Source: Terriglobia bacterium (lineage in GTDB: Bacteria; Acidobacteriota; Terriglobia; Bryobacterales; Bryobacteraceae). Taken from it: a stretch of 64,000 bases of DNA. The stretch is taken from positions 1-64,000 of the forward strand of contig JAIQFS010000043.1 in the NCBI GenBank assembly GCA_020073145.1. Direction: 5' to 3'. Each line of letters starts with the position of its first letter. The first letter of the stretch is position 1. The translations under genes were made by a program, and so were the position numbers. Under the pieces are notes generated by a model, which saw nothing but the letters and a program-made list of their open reading frames with translations, was not told where the DNA came from and did no database searches. This document shows, piece after piece, positions 43,340-52,553 of this stretch.

Positions 43340-44683
43340 ATGAGTATGCTACGGGGATCGCTGGCTGGTTTGGTCCTGGGGATGGCGGCTTTCGCCGCTT
43401 CCAACTCCGCCCCGGTGACGTTCAACAAAGATGTGCTTCCCATCCTGCAGAAGAACTGCCAGGCGTGCCATCGGCCGGGCGAGCTGGCCCCCATGTCGTT
43501 TCTCACCTACAACGACGCGCGGCCGTGGGCCAAGGCGATGAAGCAGGCGGTCCTGACCAAGAAGATGCCGCCGTGGTTCGCCGAGAAGGGCCACTTCGCC
43601 AATGACCGGACGCTGTCGCCCGAGACCATCAACAGGCTGGTTGCCTGGGCGGACAACGGCGCGCCGGAAGGCGACGCCAAGGACAAGCCGGCCCCGGTTT
43701 CCTTCCAGGATGGGTGGAACATCAAGCCGGACATGATCATCGAAATGCCCAACGACTTTCACGTGGCGGCGACCGGCACCATCAACTATCAAAACATCAA
43801 GGTGAAAGTAAATTTCCCGCAGGATATGTGGGTGGTTGCGGCGGAAATGCGCCCGGGCAATCCGAAGGTGGTGCACCATGGCCGCGTGATGGTGCTGCCG
43901 CCGGGCGCCGCCTGGATGTCCAAGGCCGCGTATGGCGAGCCGTATGAGGAAGGCTCCGAAGGCATGGGCGGCGCCAAGGAAGGCACCGATCTGTTGGGCA
44001 AATACAACCCCGGCCTCGGGGCCCAGACCTTCGATGTGGAAGACTCCGCCAAGTTCATCCCCAAGGGATCGGACCTGGTGTTCAATCTGCATTACACCTC
44101 CATCGGCACGCCGCAGACGGACCGCTCGAAGGTGGGGCTCGTGTTTGCCAAGCATCCGCCAACGAAGCGCTACTGGATGTCGCCGGGCACGCCCGCGGCC
44201 TTCAACCTGGTCATTCCGGCGGGCGACAGCAACGCCGAAGTCGTGAGCGAAGTGACGGTGGGAGTGGACAACGCCAAGCTGGTCTACATCCAGCCGCACA
44301 TGCACCTTCGCGGCAAAGACTACGAGCTCCGGGTGACTTATCCATCGGGCGAGTCGGAGACCGTATTCAAAGGCGTCTGGAACTTCGATTGGCAGGTCGG
44401 GTATCAGCTTGCCAAACCGCTGCTGCTGCCCAAGGGCACCAAGATCCTGGCCATCGCGCACTATGACAACTCGGTGAACAACCGGTTCAATCCCGATCCC
44501 GGCAAGACCATCTTGTGGGGCGATCAGAACTGGGATGAAATGCAGTCCGGCTTCCTAGGGCTGGTGTTCGATATGAAAGAGGACGCCAACAAGGCGTTCA
44601 TCCAATCCGGGCCCAGCCTGTTGAAGCGCGGAACCACGGCGGGACCGTCGTTGGCTGTAGCGGAAGCGATCGAGAAAAAGTAA
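43340..44683 (+). CDS. Secreted cytochrome c fused to copper type-II monooxygenase-like domains
   Basis: A 447-residue periplasmic protein. Signal peptide (LRGSLAGLVLGMAAFAAS), then a c-type heme domain with CQACH at about 38 (ILQKNCQACHRPGELAP). PNGase/peptidylglycine-monooxygenase-like modules follow. Their possible copper ligands are VVHHGRVMV at about 174-182, LHYTSIG at about 250 and QPHMHLRGKDYELRV at about 319. Acidobacteria carry many such proteins, sometimes called ascorbate-dependent monooxygenases; substrate unknown. AAGGAGG sits about eight bases before the ATG, the best ribosome site in this part. A large hairpin terminates it at 44707-44740. Confidence 0.85.
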   Translation: MSMLRGSLAGLVLGMAAFAASNSAPVTFNKDVLPILQKNCQACHRPGELAPMSFLTYNDARPWAKAMKQAVLTKKMPPWFAEKGHFANDRTLSPETINRLVAWADNGAPEGDAKDKPAPVSFQDGWNIKPDMIIEMPNDFHVAATGTINYQNIKVKVNFPQDMWVVAAEMRPGNPKVVHHGRVMVLPPGAAWMSKAAYGEPYEEGSEGMGGAKEGTDLLGKYNPGLGAQTFDVEDSAKFIPKGSDLVFNLHYTSIGTPQTDRSKVGLVFAKHPPTKRYWMSPGTPAAFNLVIPAGDSNAEVVSEVTVGVDNAKLVYIQPHMHLRGKDYELRVTYPSGESETVFKGVWNFDWQVGYQLAKPLLLPKGTKILAIAHYDNSVNNRFNPDPGKTILWGDQNWDEMQSGFLGLVFDMKEDANKAFIQSGPSLLKRGTTAGPSLAVAEAIEKK

Positions 44684-44706
44684 CCCACCCTCTCCCCAAG
44701 CCATTC

Positions 44707-44740
44707 GCGGAAAGGCCGGATTTTTTCCGGCCTTTTCCGC
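44707..44740 (+). terminator. Stem-loop terminator after the cytochrome/monooxygenase gene
   Basis: GCGGAAAGGCCGG pairs with CCGGCCTTTTCCGC (one bulged T) around an ATTTTTT loop, about 25 bases after the stop. The stem is very stable; no long T-run follows, so it may act by pausing or as a bidirectional barrier. Confidence 0.65.
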
Positions 44741-44816
44741 AGCCAGCCCCCGCGCGGACTCGCCCCTGCAGAACAATTTTCGTCACAAAACCCCACCCGC
44801 GCGCGTTTAAGACAGT

Positions 44817-45377
44817 GTGCAGCCCGAGGAACTGGCGTTAAGCCCGATGGGGGCCGCTGCCGGCGACGGCAAGTGGTTTGAAATGATGTTTCGCGACCAC
44901 TATCCGCGGCTGGTCGGGCTGCTGACGCGCCTGACGGGAGACCGCGGGCAGGCCGAAGAGATTGCGGCCGAGACCTTTTCCAAGCTGGCCCGGCGTACGG
45001 CGTTCTTCGGAAGCCGGGAGGAACCGGCGGCCTGGGTCTACCGGGTGGCGACCAATGCCGGGGTGGACGCCCTCCGAGCCCGCGCCCGGCGCCAGAAGTT
45101 GGAGGACGCGGCGGGAGCGGAACAGATGCGGCAGAGGCCCGGCGGAGGGGCTCTGGAAGACCTGATCCGCGAAGAGCGGGCGGTCCGCGTGCGCGCGGTG
45201 CTGGCCTCGATGAAACCGCGCGAGGCCCAGCTCCTGCTGTTACGGTCGAGCGGGCTGGCGTACCGGGAGATCGCCGAGACCCTGGGAATGCAGGCAGGAA
45301 GTGTCGGCACGCTGCTGGCGCGCGCGGAGCGGGAATTCGAGCGCCGGTATCGCGCCCGCCATGGAGACGACGTATGA
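44817..45377 (+). CDS. ECF-type RNA polymerase sigma factor
   Basis: A 186-residue sigma-70 family protein. Region 2 is at about 20-85 (FRDHYPRLVGLLTRLTGDRGQAEEIAAETF) and region 4 near the end (MKPREAQLLLLRSSGLAYREIAETLGM), with the SVGTLLARAEREF helix. It starts with GTG at 44817. The downstream anti-sigma gene overlaps it by ATGA, so the two are made together. The regulated genes probably include the third gene of the cassette; the promoter motif of this ECF group is unknown to me. Confidence 0.9.
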   Translation: MQPEELALSPMGAAAGDGKWFEMMFRDHYPRLVGLLTRLTGDRGQAEEIAAETFSKLARRTAFFGSREEPAAWVYRVATNAGVDALRARARRQKLEDAAGAEQMRQRPGGGALEDLIREERAVRVRAVLASMKPREAQLLLLRSSGLAYREIAETLGMQAGSVGTLLARAEREFERRYRARHGDDV

Positions 45378-45967
45378 AGCCATGCTGGTCGGAAGGCGAA
45401 CTGAGAGCGTATCTGGATGGCGAGCTGCCGACTCGGGATATGGAGCGGGTGGCCGCGCACCTGAAGGACTGCGCGGTGTGCGGCGCGCTGCGGGCCGAGC
45501 TGGAAGGCCGGGCGGAGCGGGTGTCCGGACTGCTGGAGGCCTTGCCGGAGCCGGAACCGGTGGCGCACCTGCCGCGCGCGCCGCAGCGCGCGCCGGCGGG
45601 CTGGCGGTGGGCGGCGGTGGCGCTGGCGGCTTCCCTGGCCCTCGCGCTGGCCTTGCTGCCGAAGCGAACGAATCAGGCAGCGGTAGCCCCGGCTCATGCT
45701 CCGAAGCCGGCTGCGATCGCACTTCCTGCTCCGCCGCCGGTGGCGCCGGCCATCATCCGGCGCGTCCCGCGCAAGGGCGCGGCCCCGGTAAAGCTGAAGC
45801 CCAAGATCGAGTCCTACATCGCCCTGGATGATGAGCCGATCGAAACGGGACTGGTGGTGCGAGTCGGATTGAACGGCGGCCGGGTGCCCGCCGACGTGAT
45901 TGTGGGACCGGACGGGCGCGCCCGCGCCATCCGGCTGGTCAGCGACACTTCAGGAGAACTCAAATGA
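45374..45967 (+). CDS. Anti-sigma factor with zinc-finger (ZAS-like) domain
   Basis: A 197-residue protein. The N-terminal zf-HC2/ZAS motif is present: WSEGELRAYLDGELPTRDME, then HLKDCAVCGALR giving H-x3-C-x2-C. One membrane helix (WAAVALAASLALALALLP) lies at about 78-95. A proline/alanine-rich linker and a C-terminal domain (IESYIALDDEPIETGLVVRVG) follow; that last domain would be periplasmic and is a possible sensor. It overlaps the sigma gene by four bases and the following gene by four. Confidence 0.87.
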   Translation: MKPCWSEGELRAYLDGELPTRDMERVAAHLKDCAVCGALRAELEGRAERVSGLLEALPEPEPVAHLPRAPQRAPAGWRWAAVALAASLALALALLPKRTNQAAVAPAHAPKPAAIALPAPPPVAPAIIRRVPRKGAAPVKLKPKIESYIALDDEPIETGLVVRVGLNGGRVPADVIVGPDGRARAIRLVSDTSGELK

Positions 45968-46875
45968 AACGAATCGATTGCGTGGTTGCGATTTTTTGCA
46001 TTGGGGTTGCCGGCGCGCAGACGCAGGATGAAGAGGTTCTGAAACTGAAGGCGCGAGCGCTTCAGGCGGCGGACCAGGCCAAAATACAGGTGCGCCAGGC
46101 CGAGCAGCAAGCGTGGGAACAGACCCTCCAGGAAGCGAAAGTGTATTCCGTGGGCGGCGCGGTGATGGGCGCCACGGTGAAGAACGCTCCTTACTCAGCG
46201 GTGGAGGTGACGGAGACCACGCAGGCGCTGGCGGACGGCAACCGCATTCACCGTGAGACCCAGACCACGGTCTACCGCGACAGCGAGGGCCGCGTGCGGC
46301 GCGAGACCCCGGACCAGGTGACGATCTGGGATCCGGTGGCCAACACCAGCTACTCGCTCAGTCCCAAGCAGCAGACCGCGCGCAAGATGCCGCTGGGGTA
46401 TTCCTACGTGTCGACGGGGTACGGCGGCCAAGCCAAAACGTTCGTGATGCTGTCGCCTCCGTCGGTAGCCCTCTCCGACAGCCTGGTGACGCTTTCCCAG
46501 GGGGCGGGTCGCGGCGGGGCCGCTGGCCTCCAAGTGGCGACAGGGGGCCGCGGGCCCCTACGGGTGCCAGGCGGCCGGGGCGGCGCGGCGGCCGGCAAGA
46601 CCGAGTCGCTCGGCAAGCAGGCGATCGAAGGAGTGCTGAGCGACGGGACGCGCGTCTCTTCCACCATCGACGCCGGAGTGATTGGCAACGACCGGCCCAT
46701 CCAGATTACGTCGGAGAGTTGGTACTCGCCCGAGCTGCAGACGCTGGTGAAGAGCGTCCGCAGCGACCCGCGCACCGGCGAGGAAGTCTTCCGCCTCACC
46801 AACGTCAGCCGCGTGGAACCGCCCTCCATCCTGTTCCAGGTGCCGGCGGACTATCAGGTGGTGGGGCCGAAATGA
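45964..46875 (+). CDS. Secreted protein of unknown function, third gene of the sigma/anti-sigma cassette
   Basis: A 303-residue protein with a signal peptide (MKRIDCVVAIFCIGVAGAQ). The N-terminal mature part is a Gln/Ala-rich helix (LKARALQAADQAKIQVRQAE), possibly coiled-coil. The core has a beta-structured repeat-like pattern (YSAVEVTETTQALADGNRI and RETQTTVYRDSEGRVRRE). A Gly-rich stretch at about 180-205 follows, then the VLSDGTRVSSTIDAGVIGND segment. Proteins of this type often sit behind ECF/anti-sigma pairs in Acidobacteriota. Co-translated with the anti-sigma gene (ATGA). I assign no function; it might respond to or shield the envelope signal sensed by the pair. Confidence 0.75.
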   Translation: MKRIDCVVAIFCIGVAGAQTQDEEVLKLKARALQAADQAKIQVRQAEQQAWEQTLQEAKVYSVGGAVMGATVKNAPYSAVEVTETTQALADGNRIHRETQTTVYRDSEGRVRRETPDQVTIWDPVANTSYSLSPKQQTARKMPLGYSYVSTGYGGQAKTFVMLSPPSVALSDSLVTLSQGAGRGGAAGLQVATGGRGPLRVPGGRGGAAAGKTESLGKQAIEGVLSDGTRVSSTIDAGVIGNDRPIQITSESWYSPELQTLVKSVRSDPRTGEEVFRLTNVSRVEPPSILFQVPADYQVVGPK

Positions 46876-46908
46876 CGCACAGCTTAGTGAGAAGGCGGCG
46901 GATGGCGC

Positions 46909-47061
46909 TCAGCCGATGCCCAGGTCGTCGATGCGCTCGAGCGGCGTGCCGCACACCCGGCAGATGAGCGCGCGACAGTCGCCGCAAACCAGCGGATCGG
47001 AAACCGGCCTGGCGCAGGCGGGGCAATAGAACTCGGTGGCGGTATGCTCGGATTCGGGCAT
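46909..47061 (-). CDS. 50-residue zinc-ribbon protein
   Basis: A 50-codon frame with three CxxC pairs: YCPAC, VCGDC and ICRVCG. It starts MPESEHTATEF and ends ERIDDLGIG. The pairing suggests a small double zinc ribbon, as in many short Acidobacteriota proteins of unknown role. It is convergent with the secreted-protein gene, with 33 bases between stops. Too short for many gene finders. No signal peptide. Confidence 0.7.
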   Translation of the reverse strand: MPESEHTATEFYCPACARPVSDPLVCGDCRALICRVCGTPLERIDDLGIG

Positions 47062-47091
47062 ACCGCCATTATCGTTCCTGGCCGGCTGAGT

Positions 47092-47406
47092 TTACTTGGC
47101 GGCGGCGATTGAAGCCACTTTGATGGTGTTGGTCTTGGCGTCCAGGGTGCCGGTTACCGTCACCTTCTTGGCGGCGAACTTCTCCGGCGTCGTTTGATCG
47201 CTCAGGGTATACGACGCCTTTCCGTCATAAAGTACGTATTGGGCTCCGTGCGATTTCACGCAGGCCACCGTGCACTGGGCGTCGGTGCCCATGCCCATCG
47301 CCTTATGGTCGCCGTTGGCGCAGCCGCTGTCGGTGATCACGCCGGTGAACGAAGCCCCGAACATCATGCCGGCGGCCGCCAAGGTGAGTGCCATCGTCTT
47401 CATCAT
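47092..47406 (-). CDS. Small secreted cysteine-containing protein, last gene of the efflux operon
   Basis: A 104-residue protein with a signal peptide (MKTMALTLAAAGMMFGAS). The mature part has CANGDHKAMGMGTDAQCTVACV, i.e. C-x9-His/Met-rich-x5-C-x3-C, then a small beta domain (GKKVTVTGTLDAKTNTIKV-like pattern). Cys, His and Met near each other could hold copper. I recall similar proteins in Acidobacteriota that are not tied to efflux systems, so the metal role is inference from position. Its ATG overlaps the stop of the upstream 225-residue gene (ATGA). Sixth gene of the Cu/Ag-type operon. Confidence 0.75.
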   Translation of the reverse strand: MMKTMALTLAAAGMMFGASFTGVITDSGCANGDHKAMGMGTDAQCTVACVKSHGAQYVLYDGKASYTLSDQTTPEKFAAKKVTVTGTLDAKTNTIKVASIAAAK

Positions 47407-48080
47407 GGTTGAATTCTCCCGTTTTTCTCTTCGATTTGAAGCCAGAGCTGATTGTAAATGGCCTCGGTGATCGGTTGTTTGAGCTCGAAGTTGAAACCTT
47501 TTCTGTCTCCGTAATGGGACAGGGCCCGCTCGAACGTGGTGATGCTCAACTGAAACGGACCGGAACTGCTGATGCTCTCGATATCGGAATAGCGCCAGGT
47601 GCGCGAGTCGGCGGCCGCGGACGTCGCATACACGATGGAGTCCGCGCCGAAGTTCAGCGTACCTTCGGAGCCGGAGATGCGCCGCAGGTGTTTCACCGGA
47701 ATCGAGATTCCCTCCGTGGCAGGCTGCGGCAACGCGGCCACAAACCGCTGGTCCATGCGATTCTTCCAGAGCGCGTCGAGCGTTTCCACCGGCAGCTTTC
47801 CGGTGAATTCATAGCCTTTGTCCGCGCCTAACCGCAGTTTTTGATCCTTGTAGGTCAGTATACGAATTCTTCCGGGTTCCAGGATGAGCTGCTGGATGTC
47901 CTCGTACTTCCAGTTCCAGGAATGTCCCTTGGGGCCGGCGAAGCGCACGCCGGTATCATCCGCGGTCATGACTCCGTCGCAGCCTTTGCGGAGATGCTCG
48001 TGGCGCACCGCGAACTCCGCCGCGGAAGCGCTCATTGCCAGCGCCAGAATCAGGCAACTTGCCGTTTTACCGATCGCCAT
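47403..48080 (-). CDS. Secreted protein of unknown function, fifth gene of the efflux operon
   Basis: A 225-residue protein with a signal peptide (GKTASCLILALAMSASAA). The mature part shows two similar beta repeats: HLRKGCDGVMTADDTGVRF with WNWKYEDIQQLIL, and HLRRISGSEGTLNFGADS with RTWRYSDIESIS. This suggests an internal duplication of a PH-like or small beta-domain. One Cys in the mature part, so no obvious metal site. Start at ATG 48080, which overlaps the end of cusA by 31 bases; the overlap is strong evidence of co-translation. Function unknown. Confidence 0.72.
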   Translation of the reverse strand: MAIGKTASCLILALAMSASAAEFAVRHEHLRKGCDGVMTADDTGVRFAGPKGHSWNWKYEDIQQLILEPGRIRILTYKDQKLRLGADKGYEFTGKLPVETLDALWKNRMDQRFVAALPQPATEGISIPVKHLRRISGSEGTLNFGADSIVYATSAAADSRTWRYSDIESISSSGPFQLSITTFERALSHYGDRKGFNFELKQPITEAIYNQLWLQIEEKNGRIQP

Positions 48081-51000
48081 TTCCACACCTCATAAATTGC
48101 CGGATACACCACCAACTCAAGAAGAAACGAAGTGAAGATCCCGCCGATCATAGGAGCGGCGATGCGCTTCATCACGTCCGCTCCGGCCCCCGTGGACCAC
48201 ATGATCGGAAACAGGCCCACAAACATGGTCGCCACGGTCATGAACTTCGGCCGGATGCGTTTGACCGCACCGTGCACGATGGCCGCGCGGAGATCCGCCA
48301 GGGTGCGCATGGTTCCCGCCAGGCGGCGCTCCTCGTACGCCAGCTCCAGATAGAGCAGCATGAACACGCCGGTTTCGGCGTCGACTCCCATGAGCGCAAT
48401 CAGCCCCACCCACACCCCGATGCTCATGTTGTAGCCCAGCGCGTACAGCAGCCAGATAGCGCCCACCGCCGAGAACGGCACGGCCAGCAGCACCAGCATG
48501 GTCTTGGCCGCCGACTTGGTGTTGAGGTAGAGCAGCAGAAAGATCAGGAAGAGGGTCAGTGGGAGCACAATTTTGAGGCGCTCGCGCACGCGTTGCATGG
48601 CTTCGTACTGGCCGCTCCAGGCCAGCGTGTATCCCGGCGGCAACGGCACGTGGTCGCGAACGGCCTGCTTGGCCTCGGCCACGTAGCTGCCCACGTCGCG
48701 GCCCGCTACATCGATGTAGACGTACCCGTTCAGCATGCCGTTTTCATCGCGCAGCATGGAGGGGCCTGTGGCCAGCTTCAGGGTGGCGATCTCAGCCAGC
48801 GGAATCTGCGCTTTGCCATCCGGAGTTGGCACGAGCGCGCGCTCCAGCCGCGGGATGTCGCTGCGGTAGTCGCGGTAGTAGCGCACGTTGATGGGGTAGC
48901 GCTCGCGGCCTTCAACCGTGGAGCTGATGTTGTCGCCGCCGATCGCGTTGAGCACCACCGCCTGCGCGTCGTCCACCGTCAGTCCGTAGCGGGCCAGCTG
49001 GTCGCGCTTCAGATCGAAATCCAGAAAGTAGCCGCTGCCCACGCGCTCCGCAAACACGCTGCGGGTGCCGCGCACCGGCGGCAGCACGCGCTCGATCTCG
49101 GTCCCGATGCGCTCAATCCGCGCCAGATCCGGTCCATACACCTTGATCCCCACCGGCGTGCGGATTCCGGTGGTCAGCATGTCGATGCGGTTCTTGATGG
49201 GCATGGTCCAGGCATTGGAGACGCCGGGAATCCGGAGGGCGGCGTCCATTTCGGCGATGAGGTCGTCGGTCGAAATGTGGTCGGGGGTGATGCGCTCGCA
49301 AAAGCGCTTGGTCCACTGCGGCCAGCCGTCGTACCAGGTGGGCACCTTCCGCCATTCGCTCTTCGGCTTCAGCGTGACGATGGTTTCCATCATGGAGAGC
49401 GGGGCCGGGTCGGTGGAGGTTTCGGCGCGGCCGGCTTTGCCCAGCACGCGGTCCACCTCGGGGAAACGCATCAAGATGCGGTCTTGCGCCTGCAGGAGCT
49501 TCTGCGCCTGGGCCACCGAGATGCCCGGCAGCGTGGTCGGCATAAACAGCAGCGAGCCTTCATCGAGCGGCGGCATGAACTCCGAGCCGAGCTTCTGATA
49601 GGTCGGAATGGTCACCGCGACCAGTGCGATGGCGCCTCCGATGATGCCCCACTTCCAGCGGAGGCTCCACGCCACCACCGGCTCGTACATCCGCATGAGC
49701 ACGCGGCTGATGGGATGCTTTTCTTCGGAGTGGATCTTGCCCACCAGAATGCCGTTGACGATCGAGCCGAGCCAGCGCGGCCGCACGCGGAACCGGTCTT
49801 TGCGGAAGAACAGCAGGCGCAAGGCGGGGTCGAGCGTGATGGCCAGGACCGCCGCCACGATCATGGCGAAATTCTTGGTGTAGGCCAGCGGCTTGAAGAG
49901 GCGGCCTTCTTGCGCTTCGAGCGTCAACACCGGCAGGAACGACACCGCAATCACCAGCAGCGCGAAGAAGCTCGGCCCGCCCACTTCCTTGACCGCGCTA
50001 ACAATGGCCCGCTGGTAGTCGCCAAGACTCCACCCGGCGTCCGCGTTTTCCAGTTTCTTGTGCGTCTGCTCCACCACCACGATGGCGGCGTCCACCATGG
50101 CGCCCACCGCGATGGCGATGCCGCCGAGAGACATGATGTTGGAGCTCATCCCCATCAGCCGCATGGGTACGAACGCGATCAGCACGGTCAGCGGAATGGT
50201 GAGGATGGGGATGATGGCGCTGGGAATGTGCCACAGGAAAATCAGGATGACCAGCCCCACCACCACCAGTTCCTCGGTGAGCGTGTGCTTCAGATTCTCG
50301 ATCGAGGCCAGGATCAGCTCCGAGCGGTCGTACGCCGTCACCACCTGGACGCCCGGCGGCAGGCCCGGTTCGATTTCCTTGAGCTTGGCTTTGACGCGGT
50401 CGATCACCTCGAGGGCGTTGGCCCCCTGGCGCATCACCACGATGCCGGAGACCGTGTCGCCCTGGCCGTCGAGGTCGGCAATGCCGCGGCGAATGTCCGG
50501 CCCCAGCGTCACGGTTCCGACGTCGCGCACCAGAATCGGCACGCCCGTAGGGCTCGCTGCCAGCGCGATATTCGCCAAGTCTCCGGTGGATCGCACGTAG
50601 CCGCGGCCGCGCACCATGTATTCGCGCCCGGTGAACTCCACCAAGCGCCCGCCCACGTCGCTGTTGCCGGCGCGCACCGCCGAGACCACTTTGGAAATGG
50701 GAACGCCGTAAGCCGCCAGCCGGTTCGGATCCACGTTGATCTGATACTGGCGGACGAATCCCCCGAGCGGCGCGACTTCCGCTACGCCCGGCACGGCCTG
50801 CAAGTGGTAGCGCAGATACCAGTCCTGAAGCGAGCGCAACTCCGCCAGATTGTGGCGTCCATGGTCCACCAGCGCGTACTGAAAGACCCAGCCCACGCCG
50901 GTGGCGTCCGGCCCTAGCTCGGTCTTCACTTCCTGCGGCAGGCGCGGCAGGATCTTCGAAAGATACTCGAGCGTGCGCGACCGTGCCCAGTAGAGGTCGG

Positions 51001-51298
51001 TGCCGTCTTCGAAAATGATGTACACGTACGAGTAGCCAAAGTCGGAGAAGCCACGGACGTCTTTCACTCTCGGCGCGCCCAGCATGGCGCTGACGATGGG
51101 ATAGGTGACCTGGTCCTCCATGATGTCGGGACTGCGGTCCCAGCGCGAGTAGACGATCACCTGCGTGTCGCTCAGATCGGGGATGGCGTCGAGCGGGATG
51201 GTATGGATGGCCCACCAGCCCGCCAGCGCTCCCGCCGCCACGAAGAGCAGGACCAGGAAGCGGTTGCGCGCCGAGAACTCAATGATTCGGTCGATCAT
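48050..51298 (-). CDS. cusA: RND heavy-metal efflux transporter (CusA/CzcA family, Cu/Ag-type)
   Basis: A 1082-residue inner-membrane pump with twelve predicted helices. The N-terminus DRIIEFSARNRFLVLL and DLSDTQVIVYSRWDRSPDI are typical of the monovalent (Cu+/Ag+) CusA group. The pore domain carries EFMPPLDEGSLLFMPTTLPG, and the second half repeats the RND layout (DVGSTCV is not present; GVWVGLIALMGVDAETGVFMLLYLE is, in pieces). Metal methionines cannot be placed exactly by eye. It exports metal from cytoplasm or periplasm through CusB and CusC. It overlaps cusB by 20 bases. Confidence 0.93.
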   Translation of the reverse strand: MIDRIIEFSARNRFLVLLFVAAGALAGWWAIHTIPLDAIPDLSDTQVIVYSRWDRSPDIMEDQVTYPIVSAMLGAPRVKDVRGFSDFGYSYVYIIFEDGTDLYWARSRTLEYLSKILPRLPQEVKTELGPDATGVGWVFQYALVDHGRHNLAELRSLQDWYLRYHLQAVPGVAEVAPLGGFVRQYQINVDPNRLAAYGVPISKVVSAVRAGNSDVGGRLVEFTGREYMVRGRGYVRSTGDLANIALAASPTGVPILVRDVGTVTLGPDIRRGIADLDGQGDTVSGIVVMRQGANALEVIDRVKAKLKEIEPGLPPGVQVVTAYDRSELILASIENLKHTLTEELVVVGLVILIFLWHIPSAIIPILTIPLTVLIAFVPMRLMGMSSNIMSLGGIAIAVGAMVDAAIVVVEQTHKKLENADAGWSLGDYQRAIVSAVKEVGGPSFFALLVIAVSFLPVLTLEAQEGRLFKPLAYTKNFAMIVAAVLAITLDPALRLLFFRKDRFRVRPRWLGSIVNGILVGKIHSEEKHPISRVLMRMYEPVVAWSLRWKWGIIGGAIALVAVTIPTYQKLGSEFMPPLDEGSLLFMPTTLPGISVAQAQKLLQAQDRILMRFPEVDRVLGKAGRAETSTDPAPLSMMETIVTLKPKSEWRKVPTWYDGWPQWTKRFCERITPDHISTDDLIAEMDAALRIPGVSNAWTMPIKNRIDMLTTGIRTPVGIKVYGPDLARIERIGTEIERVLPPVRGTRSVFAERVGSGYFLDFDLKRDQLARYGLTVDDAQAVVLNAIGGDNISSTVEGRERYPINVRYYRDYRSDIPRLERALVPTPDGKAQIPLAEIATLKLATGPSMLRDENGMLNGYVYIDVAGRDVGSYVAEAKQAVRDHVPLPPGYTLAWSGQYEAMQRVRERLKIVLPLTLFLIFLLLYLNTKSAAKTMLVLLAVPFSAVGAIWLLYALGYNMSIGVWVGLIALMGVDAETGVFMLLYLELAYEERRLAGTMRTLADLRAAIVHGAVKRIRPKFMTVATMFVGLFPIMWSTGAGADVMKRIAAPMIGGIFTSFLLELVVYPAIYEVWKWRSVKRQVA

Positions 51299-52553
51299 GG
51301 GCGCCTCCCTCCCGGGCGGACTGCAGCTGGCTTTCGGAATCGAGCAGGAAATTGCCCGAAGTCACAATGCGCTCGCCCACGCGAAGGCCGCTCAAGATTT
51401 CGATGCCGTTGTCGCGCTGCTCGCCGATCTCGACCGGCCGCGGCTCGAAGTAGCCGTTGCCGCGGTCGACGAACACCACCTGGCGGTCGCCGGAATTGAG
51501 CACGGCCGATTGCGGCACCATGAGCTTCCGCGCGCCGCCGGCCTGCAACTGGACCTCGCCGTACATGTCCGGCTTCAAGGTGAAGTCGGGATTGTCGAAC
51601 TGGATCCGCACTTTCAGCGTGCGGGTATTGGGATCCACCTGCGGCAGGATGTTGCTGACGCGCCCGCGGAACACCCGCCCCGGCAGATAGTCGAGCGTCA
51701 GAGTGGCGGGCTGGTTCAGCCGGACGTGCGACGCCTCGTACTCGAAGACATCGGCCATCACCCAGACCGTGGAGAGATCGGCCACGGTGTAGAGCGGCGT
51801 ATCGGCGCCCACGCGCTGTTTGGCGAACGCGTTGCGCTCCATGACGAAGCCCGAAATGGGCGAGTAGAGGGTCAGGTTCTTGATGGTTTCGCCGGTGCGG
51901 CCGATGCGGTCGATCTGCGCGTCGCTGATGTCCCACAACTCGAGCCGCTTCCGGGCGGCGGCCACCAGACTTTCGGTGCTGCCCACCATTTCGTGGACGG
52001 GGTTGTCGTGCATCAGGTGCTGGGCTTTGATCGCCAGCAGGTATTCCTGCTGCGTGGCCAGGGCTTCCGGGCTGTAGATGGTGAGCAGAGGATCGCCCTG
52101 CTTGACGGACTTGCCGGTGAAGTCGACGAAGACCTGGTCGATCCACCCGTCCAGCTTGGCCTGCACCTTGGCAATTTTGGTTTCGTCCAGCGTGACCCGG
52201 GCGGCGGCGCGCACCGTATCGGTGACGTCTTCGTATTGCGGCGAGCCGTATTCCACGCCGATGAGCTGCTGTTGCTGCGGCGTAATGGCCACGCCCCCGG
52301 GAGGCAGCTTGGACTCATACTGGCTCTGCTGGCCATCGTAGACCGGCGTCAGCTTCATGCCGCAATCGGGCGCGGTGCCGGGATGGTCGGACTTGTACCA
52401 CGGGTGCATCGCATCGACGTAATAGAGAACTTTCCGGTCTCGGGCCTGCGTGGCGGCCTGCGCGGAAGCCGGCGACTTCCCATACCAGCGTCCGTAGCCG
52501 TAGCCGCCCGCGTAGGCGGCAGCAACCAGGAGAATCACCAGAATCTTTTTCAT
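51279..52553 (-). CDS. cusB: Efflux adaptor CusB with N-terminal heavy-metal-binding domain
   Basis: A 424-residue membrane-fusion protein. Signal/anchor (MKKILVILLVAAAYAGGYGYG), then a heavy-metal-binding segment, YYVDAMHPWYKSDHPGTAPDCGMKLTPVY in pieces, at about 45-75 (Met, His and Cys as in the CusB/YHS-type motif). The lipoyl/barrel-sandwich and beta-barrel domains follow (GWIDQVFVDFTGKSVKQGDPL, YSPISGFVMERNAF). I start at ATG 52553, because a longer frame to 52943 would lie within cusC. It overlaps cusC by four bases (ATGA) and cusA by 20. Confidence 0.92.
   Translation of the reverse strand: MKKILVILLVAAAYAGGYGYGRWYGKSPASAQAATQARDRKVLYYVDAMHPWYKSDHPGTAPDCGMKLTPVYDGQQSQYESKLPPGGVAITPQQQQLIGVEYGSPQYEDVTDTVRAAARVTLDETKIAKVQAKLDGWIDQVFVDFTGKSVKQGDPLLTIYSPEALATQQEYLLAIKAQHLMHDNPVHEMVGSTESLVAAARKRLELWDISDAQIDRIGRTGETIKNLTLYSPISGFVMERNAFAKQRVGADTPLYTVADLSTVWVMADVFEYEASHVRLNQPATLTLDYLPGRVFRGRVSNILPQVDPNTRTLKVRIQFDNPDFTLKPDMYGEVQLQAGGARKLMVPQSAVLNSGDRQVVFVDRGNGYFEPRPVEIGEQRDNGIEILSGLRVGERIVTSGNFLLDSESQLQSAREGGAHDRPNH

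Noticed and set aside
48035-50917. A 960-codon open frame on the plus strand, very His- and Arg-rich
   Set aside because: It mirrors cusA, which has complete RND motifs. The composition (His, Arg, Gln) is typical of an antisense shadow.
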